DNA from: an uncultured Bacteroidales bacterium
Lineage (GTDB): Bacteria > Bacteroidota > Bacteroidia > Bacteroidales > FEN-979
DNA: 51,173 nucleotides
Assembly (NCBI GenBank): GCA_903885595.1
Contig: CAISJJ010000034.1
Coordinates: forward strand, 1 to 51,173
Direction of reading: 5' to 3'
The translations under genes and the position numbers were made by a program. The notes beneath the pieces are model-generated. The model was given only the letters and a program-made list of their open reading frames with translations, was not told where the DNA came from and did no database searches. Shown here one piece after another: positions 17,080 through 25,981 of the stretch; within the stretch, counting starts at the first letter, position 1, and every line of letters starts with the position of its first letter.

Positions 17080-20000
17080 TTTTTAACTTCACTGTCAACC
17101 TGATTTGTGTTCCTTTTCCCGGGGCCGATTTAATTTCAATCGCCGAATTTATTTGGGTTGCCCTCAGTTTCATGTTTTTGATCCCGTTGCGGGAGGTCAA
17201 CGCATCCGGGTTAAATCCTTTTCCGTCGTCGCTGATCTCCATGATGAGGCCCGGAGGCTCCTGCCGGAATAAAATCTTAACCGATGTGCAGTCGGCGTAC
17301 TTGATTGCATTGTTGATGGCCTCTTTGGCGATCAGGTATATGTTCCTTCTAACCTCCATCGGAAGTTGTAATGTGTTCATCTGTTTGTCGAAGCGGATTT
17401 CGGGCCGGATATTTTTGGATTCAAACAAGGGGATTGCGAATTCACGGATACGCAGCCCAAGGTTCTGGAATTTATCATTTGTCGGATTGACGACCCAGAC
17501 AATATCATCGATCTTTTCCAGCATTTTGTGGGCATTTGTACCGATGGTACCCAACATTTTAGCCGATTGCGGGTTTTCAACCTGTTGGGCCAGGATATCG
17601 CTGAGGATGGAGATGCTGCTCAGGGTGGAGCCAACATCATCGTGAAGATCGCTTGCAATACGGGTTCTCATTCGTTCAAGCCTGACAAGTTCTCTGACTT
17701 TATACCGGTAAATGCTAAAGAATATAAACCCGATAACAATCACACAAAGTGAGATAAACCACCAGGTTTTCCAGAAAAACGGACGGATGATGATCCACAT
17801 CGATGATTCCTGGTCAAGCCAGATACCACGGTTCGATACCTGGAAGACAAACTTGTATTTCCCCGGTGGCAGATTGGTGTATCGCGCCTCCCTTCCGGTT
17901 CCTGCCATGATCCAATCTTTATCATATCCTTCCAGTCTATATCGGAACAGAATCTGTTCAACATCCTGAAAGCAGATCCCGGTGTACCGAAACAACAAAT
18001 TATTCTGACCTGCGCCCAGTATCTGCGGAAAGTTGGGACCGGAGATTTTCTCCAGGGCAACATTCTTTCCGTTCACTTCAAACGATTCTACCAGCAGCTT
18101 GATGGTCAACGGGGCGAAATCGAGTTCCCGGATGTTTTTAGTTTCAAACTTATCCTTACCTCCGATGTAGATATTGCCGTTGGGGTCCGTGTAAAGGCTT
18201 TCATCAAAACTAAGTGGCCGGCTCAATCCGTTGTGTTCGTCGAACAGGTGGAACGATTCATCATAGGGGTTGATGTAAAGAAGCCCGTAATTGATCATCC
18301 AGATGCAACCATTTGCATCCATTGTCATCCTTCCGGTTGTCGGGTTGTTCAGCCCGTTCGACATGTTAAATAATTTAAACCGGAAGCTTCCGGTTTCATA
18401 CGTTTCAATCCGAAGTATACCTGCTGCATCAACAATCACCCACATCCTTCCGAGTGTATCACGCACAATGCCATTGATCCAGCGTTTGGTTACCCCGAAT
18501 TGAAGCAGGGAATCCATGAGATCGTTGTGGAAACGATCATTTTCAGGATCATAGATGCTTACACCATTGTCGGTGCCAATCCAGATGTTTTTATGGTCAT
18601 CGGAACAGATGGCACGGATGCGGCCGCCATCAATAAAACTTGACGGATTCTTCGGATTGTGCCTGTAATGGGTGATCCGGGTTCGCGTTGAATCAATTTT
18701 TATGACCCCTTCGTTTTGTGTGCCAATCCACAAATTGAGCAGGTCGTCCTCCATGATGGTATATATCATGGGATCTTTCAATGGCAGGGTGGTGCCGTCA
18801 GCATTCAGGAATGGCCGCAATTTCCGGCTGGCATGATCAAGAAACCATAGCCCTGACCCTGTTCCCAGCCAAAGCACAGAACCGGAGTCTTTATAAAGTG
18901 TGAGAATACTGAGCCCATTTGTTTCCGGATTCCCGGCACGGGGAATGACACTCCAGCTTTTCTTCTTTTCATCCCAGTCGAAAAGCCCGTCACAACCTGT
19001 TGCGCCAACATACAGATGCCCTGTATCCATGTCCCTGAAAAACGAGCTTATATATTTGTTCTCAAATGGAATCGCAGTATTCAGGAACGATTTATACTGC
19101 TGGTTCAGGATATTAATTCCGTCATCGCCCAGGATCCAGAGATCCTTTTTATCATTCAGATATTTTATCTGGGTGACCGTATTTGACAGTAAAGATTGTT
19201 CATCACCGGCGATTTTTTGATGAAATTTGAAAGAGTGGTCAGTTTCATTAAAAATCCCCAGCCCGTGATTGATGGTAGCCAACCAGAATTCATCCGGGTT
19301 TTTTTTTGTGATGCCCACAATGCTGATCGGAGTTTGTGCATTATATGGATATTCCTGCCATTTCCCGGTTATCAGGTCCAGACAATTCAAACCTGTTCCC
19401 CATCCGCAACTCCAGAGATACCGGCCGGCATCCAGGTGGAGGGCAATGATGCCGGCCATGTTGTTGATAATTTTCTTATAATCATGGGAGATGGTGTTGC
19501 TTATCTTATCAAACTGAAGCAGTCCGCCCAGGGTGGAAATGAGCAGTTTGTCATTGTCCCCGGGATCCTGGATAATACAGGTGATAAAGTTAAAGTGGTA
19601 TTCCCTGTCCGTTTTATTTTCACTCTTTCGGAGCGGAAAACAGGTAAACCCAACCGGATTCCGGGTCATGTGTACCAACCCGTCTTCGGTGCCAATCCAT
19701 ATACTGCCGTCAGAATCTTCATACAAACATACGATTTTTGTCACGGGAAACCAGGATTTACCCTTGCGGTAAACAGAGTACCCTGTAAATTCCTTTGTAA
19801 AGGGATTATACACAGAGAGGCCGTCGATGGCTCCGATCAGCAGCATCGAATCGCGTGTTTCCAACAAGGCATCAAAGCAGATATCGATAACGGAATAAGG
19901 ATCATTCGGGTCGGGTCGGAATACGGTACTATTACGCCCGTCGAACCTCACCAGCCCATTGTCAGTCCCGATCCAGATATAGCCCTGGAAATCCTGGATT

Positions 20001-20143
20001 ACACAACGGGTGCGGTTGGAAGGCAGACCGTTTTCACGGGATAGGTGTGAGAAATGCAGTGCTTCTTCCTGTGCATGCAGCATAAATTGAGAGCATGTGA
20101 AAACCAGGAAGAGAATTAGCCTGCGAGAATCCTGATGTGACAT
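17075..20143 (-). CDS. Membrane sensor histidine kinase with periplasmic beta-propeller
   Basis: A 1022-residue kinase. A signal peptide (MSHQDSRRLILFLVFTCSQF) leads into a two-component-regulator propeller of about 650 residues with repeated blades such as GYIWIGTDNGLVRFDG, GSIWIGTEDGLVHM and NIWIGTDNGVSIYDP. A Y_Y_Y domain (about 690-775) precedes one transmembrane helix (WWFISLCVIVIGFIFFSIY). The cytoplasmic part is HisKA_3 with phosphoacceptor His834 in ASDLHDDVGSTLSS and a HATPase_c domain with AINNAIKYA and DDGKGF. This is the NarX-like kinase type, matching the NarL-type regulator next to it, not a one-piece hybrid with an AraC output. The ligand is unknown; related propeller sensors of Bacteroidota often detect glycans. 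The start at 20143 gives the better signal peptide. Confidence 0.9.
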   Translation of the reverse strand: MSHQDSRRLILFLVFTCSQFMLHAQEEALHFSHLSRENGLPSNRTRCVIQDFQGYIWIGTDNGLVRFDGRNSTVFRPDPNDPYSVIDICFDALLETRDSMLLIGAIDGLSVYNPFTKEFTGYSVYRKGKSWFPVTKIVCLYEDSDGSIWIGTEDGLVHMTRNPVGFTCFPLRKSENKTDREYHFNFITCIIQDPGDNDKLLISTLGGLLQFDKISNTISHDYKKIINNMAGIIALHLDAGRYLWSCGWGTGLNCLDLITGKWQEYPYNAQTPISIVGITKKNPDEFWLATINHGLGIFNETDHSFKFHQKIAGDEQSLLSNTVTQIKYLNDKKDLWILGDDGINILNQQYKSFLNTAIPFENKYISSFFRDMDTGHLYVGATGCDGLFDWDEKKKSWSVIPRAGNPETNGLSILTLYKDSGSVLWLGTGSGLWFLDHASRKLRPFLNADGTTLPLKDPMIYTIMEDDLLNLWIGTQNEGVIKIDSTRTRITHYRHNPKNPSSFIDGGRIRAICSDDHKNIWIGTDNGVSIYDPENDRFHNDLMDSLLQFGVTKRWINGIVRDTLGRMWVIVDAAGILRIETYETGSFRFKLFNMSNGLNNPTTGRMTMDANGCIWMINYGLLYINPYDESFHLFDEHNGLSRPLSFDESLYTDPNGNIYIGGKDKFETKNIRELDFAPLTIKLLVESFEVNGKNVALEKISGPNFPQILGAGQNNLLFRYTGICFQDVEQILFRYRLEGYDKDWIMAGTGREARYTNLPPGKYKFVFQVSNRGIWLDQESSMWIIIRPFFWKTWWFISLCVIVIGFIFFSIYRYKVRELVRLERMRTRIASDLHDDVGSTLSSISILSDILAQQVENPQSAKMLGTIGTNAHKMLEKIDDIVWVVNPTNDKFQNLGLRIREFAIPLFESKNIRPEIRFDKQMNTLQLPMEVRRNIYLIAKEAINNAIKYADCTSVKILFRQEPPGLIMEISDDGKGFNPDALTSRNGIKNMKLRATQINSAIEIKSAPGKGTQIRLTVKLKT

Positions 20144-20168
20144 AAATTTAATTGACCTCACCCCCCGG

Positions 20169-20192
20169 CCCCCTCTCCCCCGGGAGAGGGGG
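20169..20192. repeat. C-rich/G-rich perfect hairpin element
   Basis: CCCCCTCTCCC (20169-20179) and GGGAGAGGGGG (20182-20192) form an 11-base perfect inverted repeat with only two bases between. It sits in the 166-base gap between the divergent kinase and symporter genes. The preceding CCTCACCCCC start is shared with a degraded copy at 6842-6870 (minus strand), so it is a dispersed element. A role as an operator or terminator is not shown. Confidence 0.6.
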
Positions 20193-20309
20193 AGAAGTGC
20201 GTGAAATGATTTGTTGCATTTGAATACGAACTTAACTCATTATTCAATACGAATCCTGCAAATCCCTCTTTTTTTCTACCTTTACCCCATCACCATTCTC
20301 CTGTAACAT

Positions 20310-21683
20310 ATGCTCCACCCCAAACGCCTTCTGACCGGTTTTTTCATTTCCATCACGGTAGCTGTCATTGCACACCTCATCAGCCATTATACAGCATTTC
20401 ATATACCTCAATGGCTTCTTCTGTCATTGCGATGGATTCCGCTGATCGTCTATTTCCTTTATGCCATAACCAAAAAGAAACTCACCACATGGATCTTCGT
20501 AAGCATGCTGGTGGGTGTGGAGTTTGGTTATGATGTGCCAGTTGTGGCCAAAGAGCTGAACCTGGTCAGCCAGATTTTCATTCATCTTGTAAAGACCATC
20601 ATCGCACCACTGATTTTTGCTACCCTGGTAACCGGTATTGCGGGGCATGCCAATCTCAAACAGGTTGGTCGCATGGGATGGAAGTCTCTGCTCTATTTTG
20701 AGATTGTCTCCACCATTGCCCTTTTCATAGGCCTGGCTGCCATCAATATCAGCGGGGCCGGCATTGGCGTGATCATCCCGCCGGAAATGACCAAAGGAAC
20801 CCTCCCGGCAGTACAGTCTCAAAACTGGCACGATGTGGTCCTGCACATTTTTCCCGAAAATATCGCTAAATCAATTGCTGAAGGACAGGTGTTGCAGATT
20901 GTGGTGTTCAGTATCCTGTTTGGAATTGCCGTGGCAATGGTCAGGGAACAATATCGTGCACCCATGCTGCGCTTTACCGAATCACTTACAGCCGTGATGT
21001 TTAAATTCACCAATATCATCATGCTGTTTGCCCCATTCGCGGTTTTTTCAGCCATTGCTTACAGTGTCGGGCATATGGGACTGAATGTGCTGGTAAATCT
21101 GTTTGAACTGCTTGCAACTCTTTATGTGGCGCTGCTGGCCTTTATACTCCTGGTATTGTTGCCCATTATGCTCGTCATGAAGATCCCGGTGAAGAAATTC
21201 ATCAAAGCAGTCGCCGAACCCGCTACGATTGCCTTTGCAACCACCAGCAGCGAATCGGCATTGCCAAAGGCGATGGAAAACATGGAAGCATTCGGTGTAC
21301 CGAGGAAGATCGTCTCGTTTGTCATGCCAACCGGGTATAGTTTTAACCTCGACGGCACCACCCTTTACCTGGCCATGGCCTCCATTTTTGTTGCCAATAT
21401 GGCTGGTATCCGTCTTTCATTTGAAACCCAGCTGGTGATGATGATCACCCTGATGCTTACCAGCAAAGGAGTGGCGGCTGTTCCCCGTGCTTCACTCGTA
21501 ATCCTTCTTGGAACTGCAGCCAGTTTTGGGCTCCCCACATGGCCTATCTTTATTATCCTTGGCATAGATGAACTTATGGATATGGCCCGTACGGCGATCA
21601 ATGTGGTCGGAAACTGCCTGGCTACAGTAGTTGTGGCAAAATGGGAAGGGGAGTTTGAAGAAAGAATATCGAATATTGAATAA
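20310..21683 (+). CDS. Dicarboxylate/amino acid:cation symporter (DAACS/SDF family)
   Basis: A 457-residue inner-membrane transporter of the glutamate/aspartate/C4-dicarboxylate family. Visible hallmarks are the HP1 serine motif TTSSESALPKAMENME, the TM7 motif NLDGTTLY, and the TM8 signature MDMARTAINVVGNCLA with the substrate-binding Asp, Arg, Thr and Asn. The Asp that forms part of a sodium site in archaeal GltPh (GD at the end of the signature) is Asn here, as in several proton-coupled relatives, so proton coupling is plausible (inference). An extra N-terminal stretch of about 60 residues adds hydrophobic segments. A near-consensus TACCTTTA lies at 20277-20284. The last codons (SNIE and stop) run through a 7-base-word array, so the C-terminal residues may derive from that repeat. 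Confidence 0.88.
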   Translation: MLHPKRLLTGFFISITVAVIAHLISHYTAFHIPQWLLLSLRWIPLIVYFLYAITKKKLTTWIFVSMLVGVEFGYDVPVVAKELNLVSQIFIHLVKTIIAPLIFATLVTGIAGHANLKQVGRMGWKSLLYFEIVSTIALFIGLAAINISGAGIGVIIPPEMTKGTLPAVQSQNWHDVVLHIFPENIAKSIAEGQVLQIVVFSILFGIAVAMVREQYRAPMLRFTESLTAVMFKFTNIIMLFAPFAVFSAIAYSVGHMGLNVLVNLFELLATLYVALLAFILLVLLPIMLVMKIPVKKFIKAVAEPATIAFATTSSESALPKAMENMEAFGVPRKIVSFVMPTGYSFNLDGTTLYLAMASIFVANMAGIRLSFETQLVMMITLMLTSKGVAAVPRASLVILLGTAASFGLPTWPIFIILGIDELMDMARTAINVVGNCLATVVVAKWEGEFEERISNIE

Positions 21684-21706
21684 TGAATATCGAATTTCGA
21701 ATATTG
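21665..21706. repeat. Array of six 7-base words across the symporter stop codon
   Basis: Six consecutive 7-base words of the form AATATYG, with variants AATAATG and AATTTCG, fill 21665-21706. The symporter stop codon TAA (21681-21683) lies in the third word and the convergent oxidoreductase gene ends 4 bases beyond the array. It contributes the final codons of the symporter and most of the 26-base gap between the two genes. Confidence 0.8.
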
Positions 21707-21709
21707 CTG

Positions 21710-23122
21710 CTATAGTTTTATCCCGATCACTTTATTGGTTTTGCGGCTATCTTCTGCAGCAAATCCCATCAGGTGACTTTCGATAGACTGATCAATCGTG
21801 GAGGTCAGGTATTTTGGATCCTGGTTGGCCACCGCCGTTACAAAATCACGCATCAGGAGCCAGTCACCCCCGCCATGACCGCTGTTTTTATAGTTCTCCA
21901 CATCCTCTGCCTTCGGCACCAGCGTTATGCTTTTTCCTGTTCTGAAATCATTGATGGTCAATTCCTCCATGTCGCCAACCATGTCGCCCATTGATCCCAT
22001 CACCCGGGTGCGGCGGCCACCATACGAAGTGTGGGCCTCCATGGAGAAACTGGCTGTAATGTCATCGTCAAACTGAATGGAGGTGATGTAATGATCGGGT
22101 TGATCATTTTCCATCCGGTAAACACACCGGCCGTAGTTGGTGGTGCGCAGGTATTCGAGAATCGAATCGCCCTGTTTCTCCTTTTCTTCGGGCAGGTCAA
22201 AAACATACAGCCAACCGCGCTCCCGATAGTAGATTTTCATGGCCGAATAGGGGCATGACGACTCCGCCGCACATCCATTCATACAGCGGTCGGTACTGCC
22301 CCCGGGGGCATTTTCCTGCCGGAACCACTTCAGGTTGCCCATGGCAACAATACTTTTGCTTTCTTTGCCGATCATCCAACGCAGGATGTCGAGGTCGTGG
22401 CAACTCTTTGCAAGGATAATGGGAGTTGTCAGCTTCGAATCATGCCAGTTTCCACGCACGTAAGAATGCGACATGTGGATATGTTCGATGGGTTCCATGT
22501 GCTGGACACTGATCAGCGCTCCAACAGCGCCCTCTTCGATCAGTTTTTTCATTTTAATGAAATAAGGGGAATATCGGAGCACATGGCAAACCGCAACAAT
22601 CCGGCCGGTTTTCCGGGTCATGTCCAGGATATCGCGGCATTGCTGCGCAGTTTGGGCCATTGGTTTCTCCAGGAGCACATCGTACCCCATCTCCATCGCC
22701 TTCATGCACGGTACATAGTGCAGATGATCAGGCATGGTGATGATCATAACATCGGCAAACTTCGGCCTTTTAAAAACATCCTCCCAGGTGTTAAACCTGT
22801 TTTCCTCAGGAATGTTGTGTTTTTTCGTGTACCTTTCATTCCGGACCGGGATTGGCTCGGCCACCCCGACAATGTTGATCTGTTCTGGAAAATTCGCGGC
22901 ATAACCGCCGTAGACATTTCCCCGGCTCCCGGCTCCGCAGGTGATTGCCGTGATGGGGCGGTTCAATGGATTGTCGAATGGTTTGAATACCTCATCCAGG
23001 TTCAGCCCATATTCAAAAACGTTTTCTTTGATCTGTGAAAAACCTTTTAATCCAAGTGCGGCTGCACCAATGGTGAGTCCCATGGTCCTGAGCGCCTGAC
23101 GGCGGGAGATCTGTCTTTTCAT
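21710..23122 (-). CDS. Exported Gfo/Idh/MocA-family oxidoreductase
   Basis: A 470-residue NAD(P)-dependent oxidoreductase. The N-terminus MKRQISRRQALRTMGLTIGAAALGLKGF looks like a twin-arginine signal (SRRQAL), common for family members in Bacteroidota. The Rossmann part has ITCGAGSRGN and the conserved LLEKPMA motif; CHDLDILRWM supplies the downstream catalytic-region residues. A cysteine cluster (DRCMNGCAAESSCPYSA, about residues 265-281) occurs in a subset of this family and may bind a metal (inference). The start at 23122 is chosen because it begins the Tat signal; the longer frame to 23218 adds unrelated sequence. The substrate is probably a sugar or cyclitol derivative, but nothing in the neighbourhood specifies it. 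It converges on the symporter with 26 bases between. Confidence 0.85.
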   Translation of the reverse strand: MKRQISRRQALRTMGLTIGAAALGLKGFSQIKENVFEYGLNLDEVFKPFDNPLNRPITAITCGAGSRGNVYGGYAANFPEQINIVGVAEPIPVRNERYTKKHNIPEENRFNTWEDVFKRPKFADVMIITMPDHLHYVPCMKAMEMGYDVLLEKPMAQTAQQCRDILDMTRKTGRIVAVCHVLRYSPYFIKMKKLIEEGAVGALISVQHMEPIEHIHMSHSYVRGNWHDSKLTTPIILAKSCHDLDILRWMIGKESKSIVAMGNLKWFRQENAPGGSTDRCMNGCAAESSCPYSAMKIYYRERGWLYVFDLPEEKEKQGDSILEYLRTTNYGRCVYRMENDQPDHYITSIQFDDDITASFSMEAHTSYGGRRTRVMGSMGDMVGDMEELTINDFRTGKSITLVPKAEDVENYKNSGHGGGDWLLMRDFVTAVANQDPKYLTSTIDQSIESHLMGFAAEDSRKTNKVIGIKL

Positions 23123-23349
23123 ATGATAATATTTATTTTTTCGGGCCACATGGAATATCCATAAATTATCATTCACGGTTTGCATGAACGTTGTGCTTAT
23201 GGACATTTCATCTGTCAATAATTTTGATTTTGATGGTCAGGTGGAATGCCAATAATGATCTTTTCCGGGTTGACTAACTGATTCCAATTGACATTTTATA
23301 ACAAAGGAATATGGATACGAAGTTAAAAGAACTCAACGGAATTTTAAGA

Positions 23350-23357
23350 TATATTTG
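23350..23357 (+). promoter_or_regulatory. -7 element for the TfoX-like/GNAT unit
   Basis: TATATTTG matches TAnnTTTG and lies 31 bases upstream of the ATG at 23389. It falls inside the longer in-frame reading from 23311, which argues against that start. No clear -33 TTG is visible. Confidence 0.5.
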
Positions 23358-23388
23358 CAGAAATGTTACCATTTTAAACAACGGGTAT

Positions 23389-23736
23389 ATGGCTTACGAC
23401 GAATATCTTGCAGAAAGGATCCGGCATAAGTTTACGGAGCTGGACGTTTCGTTTGAGGAAAAAAAAATGATGGGAGGCATCTGCTTCCTGGTAAGTGATA
23501 AAATGTGTGTTGGCGTGGTGAAAGAGAAGATGATGGCCCGCATCGACCCTGATAAAACCGATGAGGCTTTTGCCAGAAAGGGTTGCCATGAGATGGATTT
23601 CACGCATCGCCCCATGAAGGGTTTTATCTTTGTCGATCCCGAAGGCATGGATAGGGACCAGGACCTTGAATATTTCATCAGGCTGGCGCTGGATTATAAT
23701 CCCCTGGCGAAGTCCAGTAAAAAAAAGTCAAAATAA
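23389..23736 (+). CDS. TfoX N-terminal-domain protein
   Basis: A 115-residue cytoplasmic protein with the TfoX_N fold: MAYDEYLAERIRHKF at the start, then KKMMGGICFLVSDKMCVGVVKEKMMARID, and PMKGFIFVDPEGM. It is the small stand-alone form without the C-terminal TfoX domain, so a role in competence should not be assumed. The ATG at 23389 gives the usual family N-terminus, while the in-frame ATG at 23311 adds 26 residues without homology and spans the promoter. The C-terminus is Lys-rich (KSSKKKSK). It is 18 bases from the GNAT gene and probably cotranscribed. Confidence 0.85.
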   Translation: MAYDEYLAERIRHKFTELDVSFEEKKMMGGICFLVSDKMCVGVVKEKMMARIDPDKTDEAFARKGCHEMDFTHRPMKGFIFVDPEGMDRDQDLEYFIRLALDYNPLAKSSKKKSK

Positions 23737-23754
23737 TCATGCAGTATTTCATCG

Positions 23755-24291
23755 ATGAATACACAAAAGTTCAATTTAATCCTTCGTCCCTGGAACATGG
23801 ACGACCTGGATAACATAGTAAAATTCGCAAACAATAAAAAAATTGCTGACAACCTTACCGACGCCTTCCCGCATCCATACACACGTGAAGATGGTATCGC
23901 ATATATCAATTCTTTTGGCGAGCACCCTGACAGGGTGAATGACCCTTTAAGGGTGTTTGCCATTGAGGTGAATGGCATCGCCTGTGGGTCTATCGGGATA
24001 TTCCCGCAATCTGATGTACATCGTAAAAACGCGGAGATGGGTTACTGGCTGGCCGAAGAATACTGGGGCTCGGGAATCATGACGGTGGCGGTTAAAAACA
24101 TGGTGGAATATGGTTTCAGAACATTTGATATCAATCGTATTTTTGCCCGTCCATTTTCTTCAAACATCGCCTCGCAGCGCGTGCTTGAAAAAGCAGGGAT
24201 GAAACTGGAAGGCCGTTTTGAGAATTCGCTCATCAAGAATGGGCAATTTCTTGATGAACTCATTTACTCGGTCATAAGACCAAACCACTAA
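23755..24291 (+). CDS. GNAT-family N-acetyltransferase (RimJ/RimL type)
   Basis: A 178-residue acetyltransferase: LILRPWNMDDLDNIVKFANN at the N-terminus, AEMGYWLAEEYWGSGIMTVAV (acetyl-CoA binding region) and INRIFARPFSSNIASQRVLEKAGMKLEG at the C-terminus. These match the RimJ/RimL branch (Acetyltransf_3), which acetylates protein N-termini or small amines. The acceptor is unknown. It follows the TfoX-like gene by 18 bases in one likely unit. Confidence 0.88.
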   Translation: MNTQKFNLILRPWNMDDLDNIVKFANNKKIADNLTDAFPHPYTREDGIAYINSFGEHPDRVNDPLRVFAIEVNGIACGSIGIFPQSDVHRKNAEMGYWLAEEYWGSGIMTVAVKNMVEYGFRTFDINRIFARPFSSNIASQRVLEKAGMKLEGRFENSLIKNGQFLDELIYSVIRPNH

Positions 24292-24501
24292 AAACATACT
24301 TTGCATTGATGTGCTGCACCGGGGCTATGAACCCGATGTTGTTTCATTTATGAGATCGCTGAAAAATAGTTGTCCTTGTCATTTGTTCAACCTGGGAGGA
24401 GAGAGCATGGCATTATCCAAAATCCTGTCGATCATCAGCTACAAGATTGAATTCTAAGGTATGCCCCAATCCCGACAGGGTGCCGGGATCAAAAGAAATT
24501 C

Positions 24502-24509
24502 TATCTTTG
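24502..24509 (+). promoter_or_regulatory. -7 element for the SDR gene
   Basis: TATCTTTG matches TAnnTTTG and ends 23 bases before the ATG at 24533. It lies inside the longer in-frame reading from 24461, so it decides the start. The preceding 210 bases from the GNAT stop show no other gene. Confidence 0.5.
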
Positions 24510-24532
24510 CGCCTTATCACATACAACCTTTC

Positions 24533-25957
24533 ATGAAGATCCTCCTTACAGGCGCCACAGGTTATATTGCCAAAAGGCTTTTGCCGGTTTTGCTTGAAAA
24601 CGGGCATGAAGTGGCTTGCTGCGTGAGGGATGTAAACCGTTTTGATAAAAGCCGTTTTAATAGTCAAAAATTGAGCTTGGTTGAAGTCGATTTTTTACTT
24701 ACCAGGGAGCTGGCCAGGATCCCGGAAGATATTGATATTGCCTTTTACCTGATTCATTCCATGTCAACTTCCCGGGGAAAGTTTGAAGAATTGGAGGCAA
24801 TTTCTGCCGGGAATTTTAAAATGCGGATGGAGCAGACAAGGGTAAAGCAGGTCATTTATCTGAGCGGGATTGTCAATGAAAAGGAGCTGTCGAAACACCT
24901 CTCTTCCCGCAAAAATGTTGAGGAGATTCTTTATTCGGATATTTATGCTTTAACAACGCTGAAAGCCGGAATCATCGTGGGTTCAGGGAGCGCTTCATTT
25001 GAAATTATCCGCGACCTGGTTGAAAAGATGCCTTTTATGATTGCACCCCGGTGGCTGAATACACGATGCCAACCCATTGCCATCAGGAATGTCGTAGAGT
25101 TTTTGTCGCGTGTCATGATGAAAGAAGAGACTTTTAATAAAAGCTTTGATATCGGAGGTCCTGATATACTAACCTACCGGGAAATGCTTCTACGGTTCGC
25201 TGAGATCCGCGGGCTGCGGAGATGGATCAGGATCATGCCGGTCATGACGCCCAGGTTATCATCCTATTGGCTCTATTTTGTGACTTCAATTTCCTATCCG
25301 CTTGCCACCAACCTGGTAAACAGTATGAAAGTGGAGGTGGTTTGTAAAGATAATGACCTGGCTGAAATGCTTGGTATTGAGCCTGTCAGCTATAATAAGG
25401 CCATTGAACTAGCCTTTGACAGAATTGAACAGCATCAGGTATTGTCGAGCTGGAAAGACGCACTTTCGGGTCCTGCCCTTGAAAAAGGGTTGTCGAAATT
25501 CATTGAAGTACCGGTATACGGATGCTATAAGGACTTCAGGAAACGCAAAGTATCGGATACGGGAAAGGCACTGGATAAGATCTGGTCAATAGGGGGGGAC
25601 AACGGGTGGTATTATGCCGATCTGTTATGGAATATGAGGGGTTTCGTGGATAAATTGGCCGGAGGTGTTGGCATTCGCAGAGGAAGAACCCGGCCGGAAG
25701 ATATTGCCGCAGGGGATGCCCTTGATTTTTGGAGGGTAATCTATGCAAATAAAAAGGAGAAGAGGCTTTTGCTTTATGCCGAAATGAAACTTCCGGGGGA
25801 AGCATGGCTTGAGTTTATCATTGACCAGGACAATGTTCTGAGGCAAACCGCAACATTCCGTCCGACGGGAATCTGGGGAAGATTATACTGGATTGTGTTA
25901 TTGCCGTTCCATGGATTGATTTTCGCAGGCATGATAAGGAATATTGCCAAAAAATAG
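24533..25957 (+). CDS. NAD(P)-binding SDR protein with C-terminal DUF2867
   Basis: A 474-residue protein. The N-terminal Rossmann domain (residues 1-300) begins MKILLTGATGYIAKRLLPVLL with the atypical-SDR TGATGYIA dinucleotide-binding loop, and has DIAFYLIHSMSTS, QVIYLSGIV and SFDIGGPDILTYREML. The C-terminal 150 residues form DUF2867 (VYGCYKDFRK, DLLWNMRGFVDKLAGGVGIRRGR, PGEAWLEFIID, FRPTGIWGRLYW). This two-domain layout is known from YbjT-like proteins of unknown substrate. The last 25 residues (YWIVLLPFHGLIFAGMI) are hydrophobic and may associate with the membrane. The gene converges on the OB-fold-like gene with 24 bases between. Confidence 0.85.
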   Translation: MKILLTGATGYIAKRLLPVLLENGHEVACCVRDVNRFDKSRFNSQKLSLVEVDFLLTRELARIPEDIDIAFYLIHSMSTSRGKFEELEAISAGNFKMRMEQTRVKQVIYLSGIVNEKELSKHLSSRKNVEEILYSDIYALTTLKAGIIVGSGSASFEIIRDLVEKMPFMIAPRWLNTRCQPIAIRNVVEFLSRVMMKEETFNKSFDIGGPDILTYREMLLRFAEIRGLRRWIRIMPVMTPRLSSYWLYFVTSISYPLATNLVNSMKVEVVCKDNDLAEMLGIEPVSYNKAIELAFDRIEQHQVLSSWKDALSGPALEKGLSKFIEVPVYGCYKDFRKRKVSDTGKALDKIWSIGGDNGWYYADLLWNMRGFVDKLAGGVGIRRGRTRPEDIAAGDALDFWRVIYANKKEKRLLLYAEMKLPGEAWLEFIIDQDNVLRQTATFRPTGIWGRLYWIVLLPFHGLIFAGMIRNIAKK

Positions 25958-25981
25958 TTTACCCATGTGAAAGAGCCAAAT

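Noticed and set aside
19196..20044. A 282-codon open frame on the plus strand opposite the sensor kinase
   Set aside because: It is fully antisense to strongly conserved propeller blades of the kinase, has no recognisable domain and no promoter; it is a shadow frame.
22397..23038. A 213-codon open frame on the plus strand opposite the oxidoreductase
   Set aside because: It lies wholly within the Gfo/Idh/MocA coding region, whose family motifs are clear; no domain is visible in the shadow.
23389..23736. Competence regulator TfoX/Sxy
   Set aside because: Only the N-terminal domain is present, and stand-alone TfoX_N proteins are widespread without a competence role.
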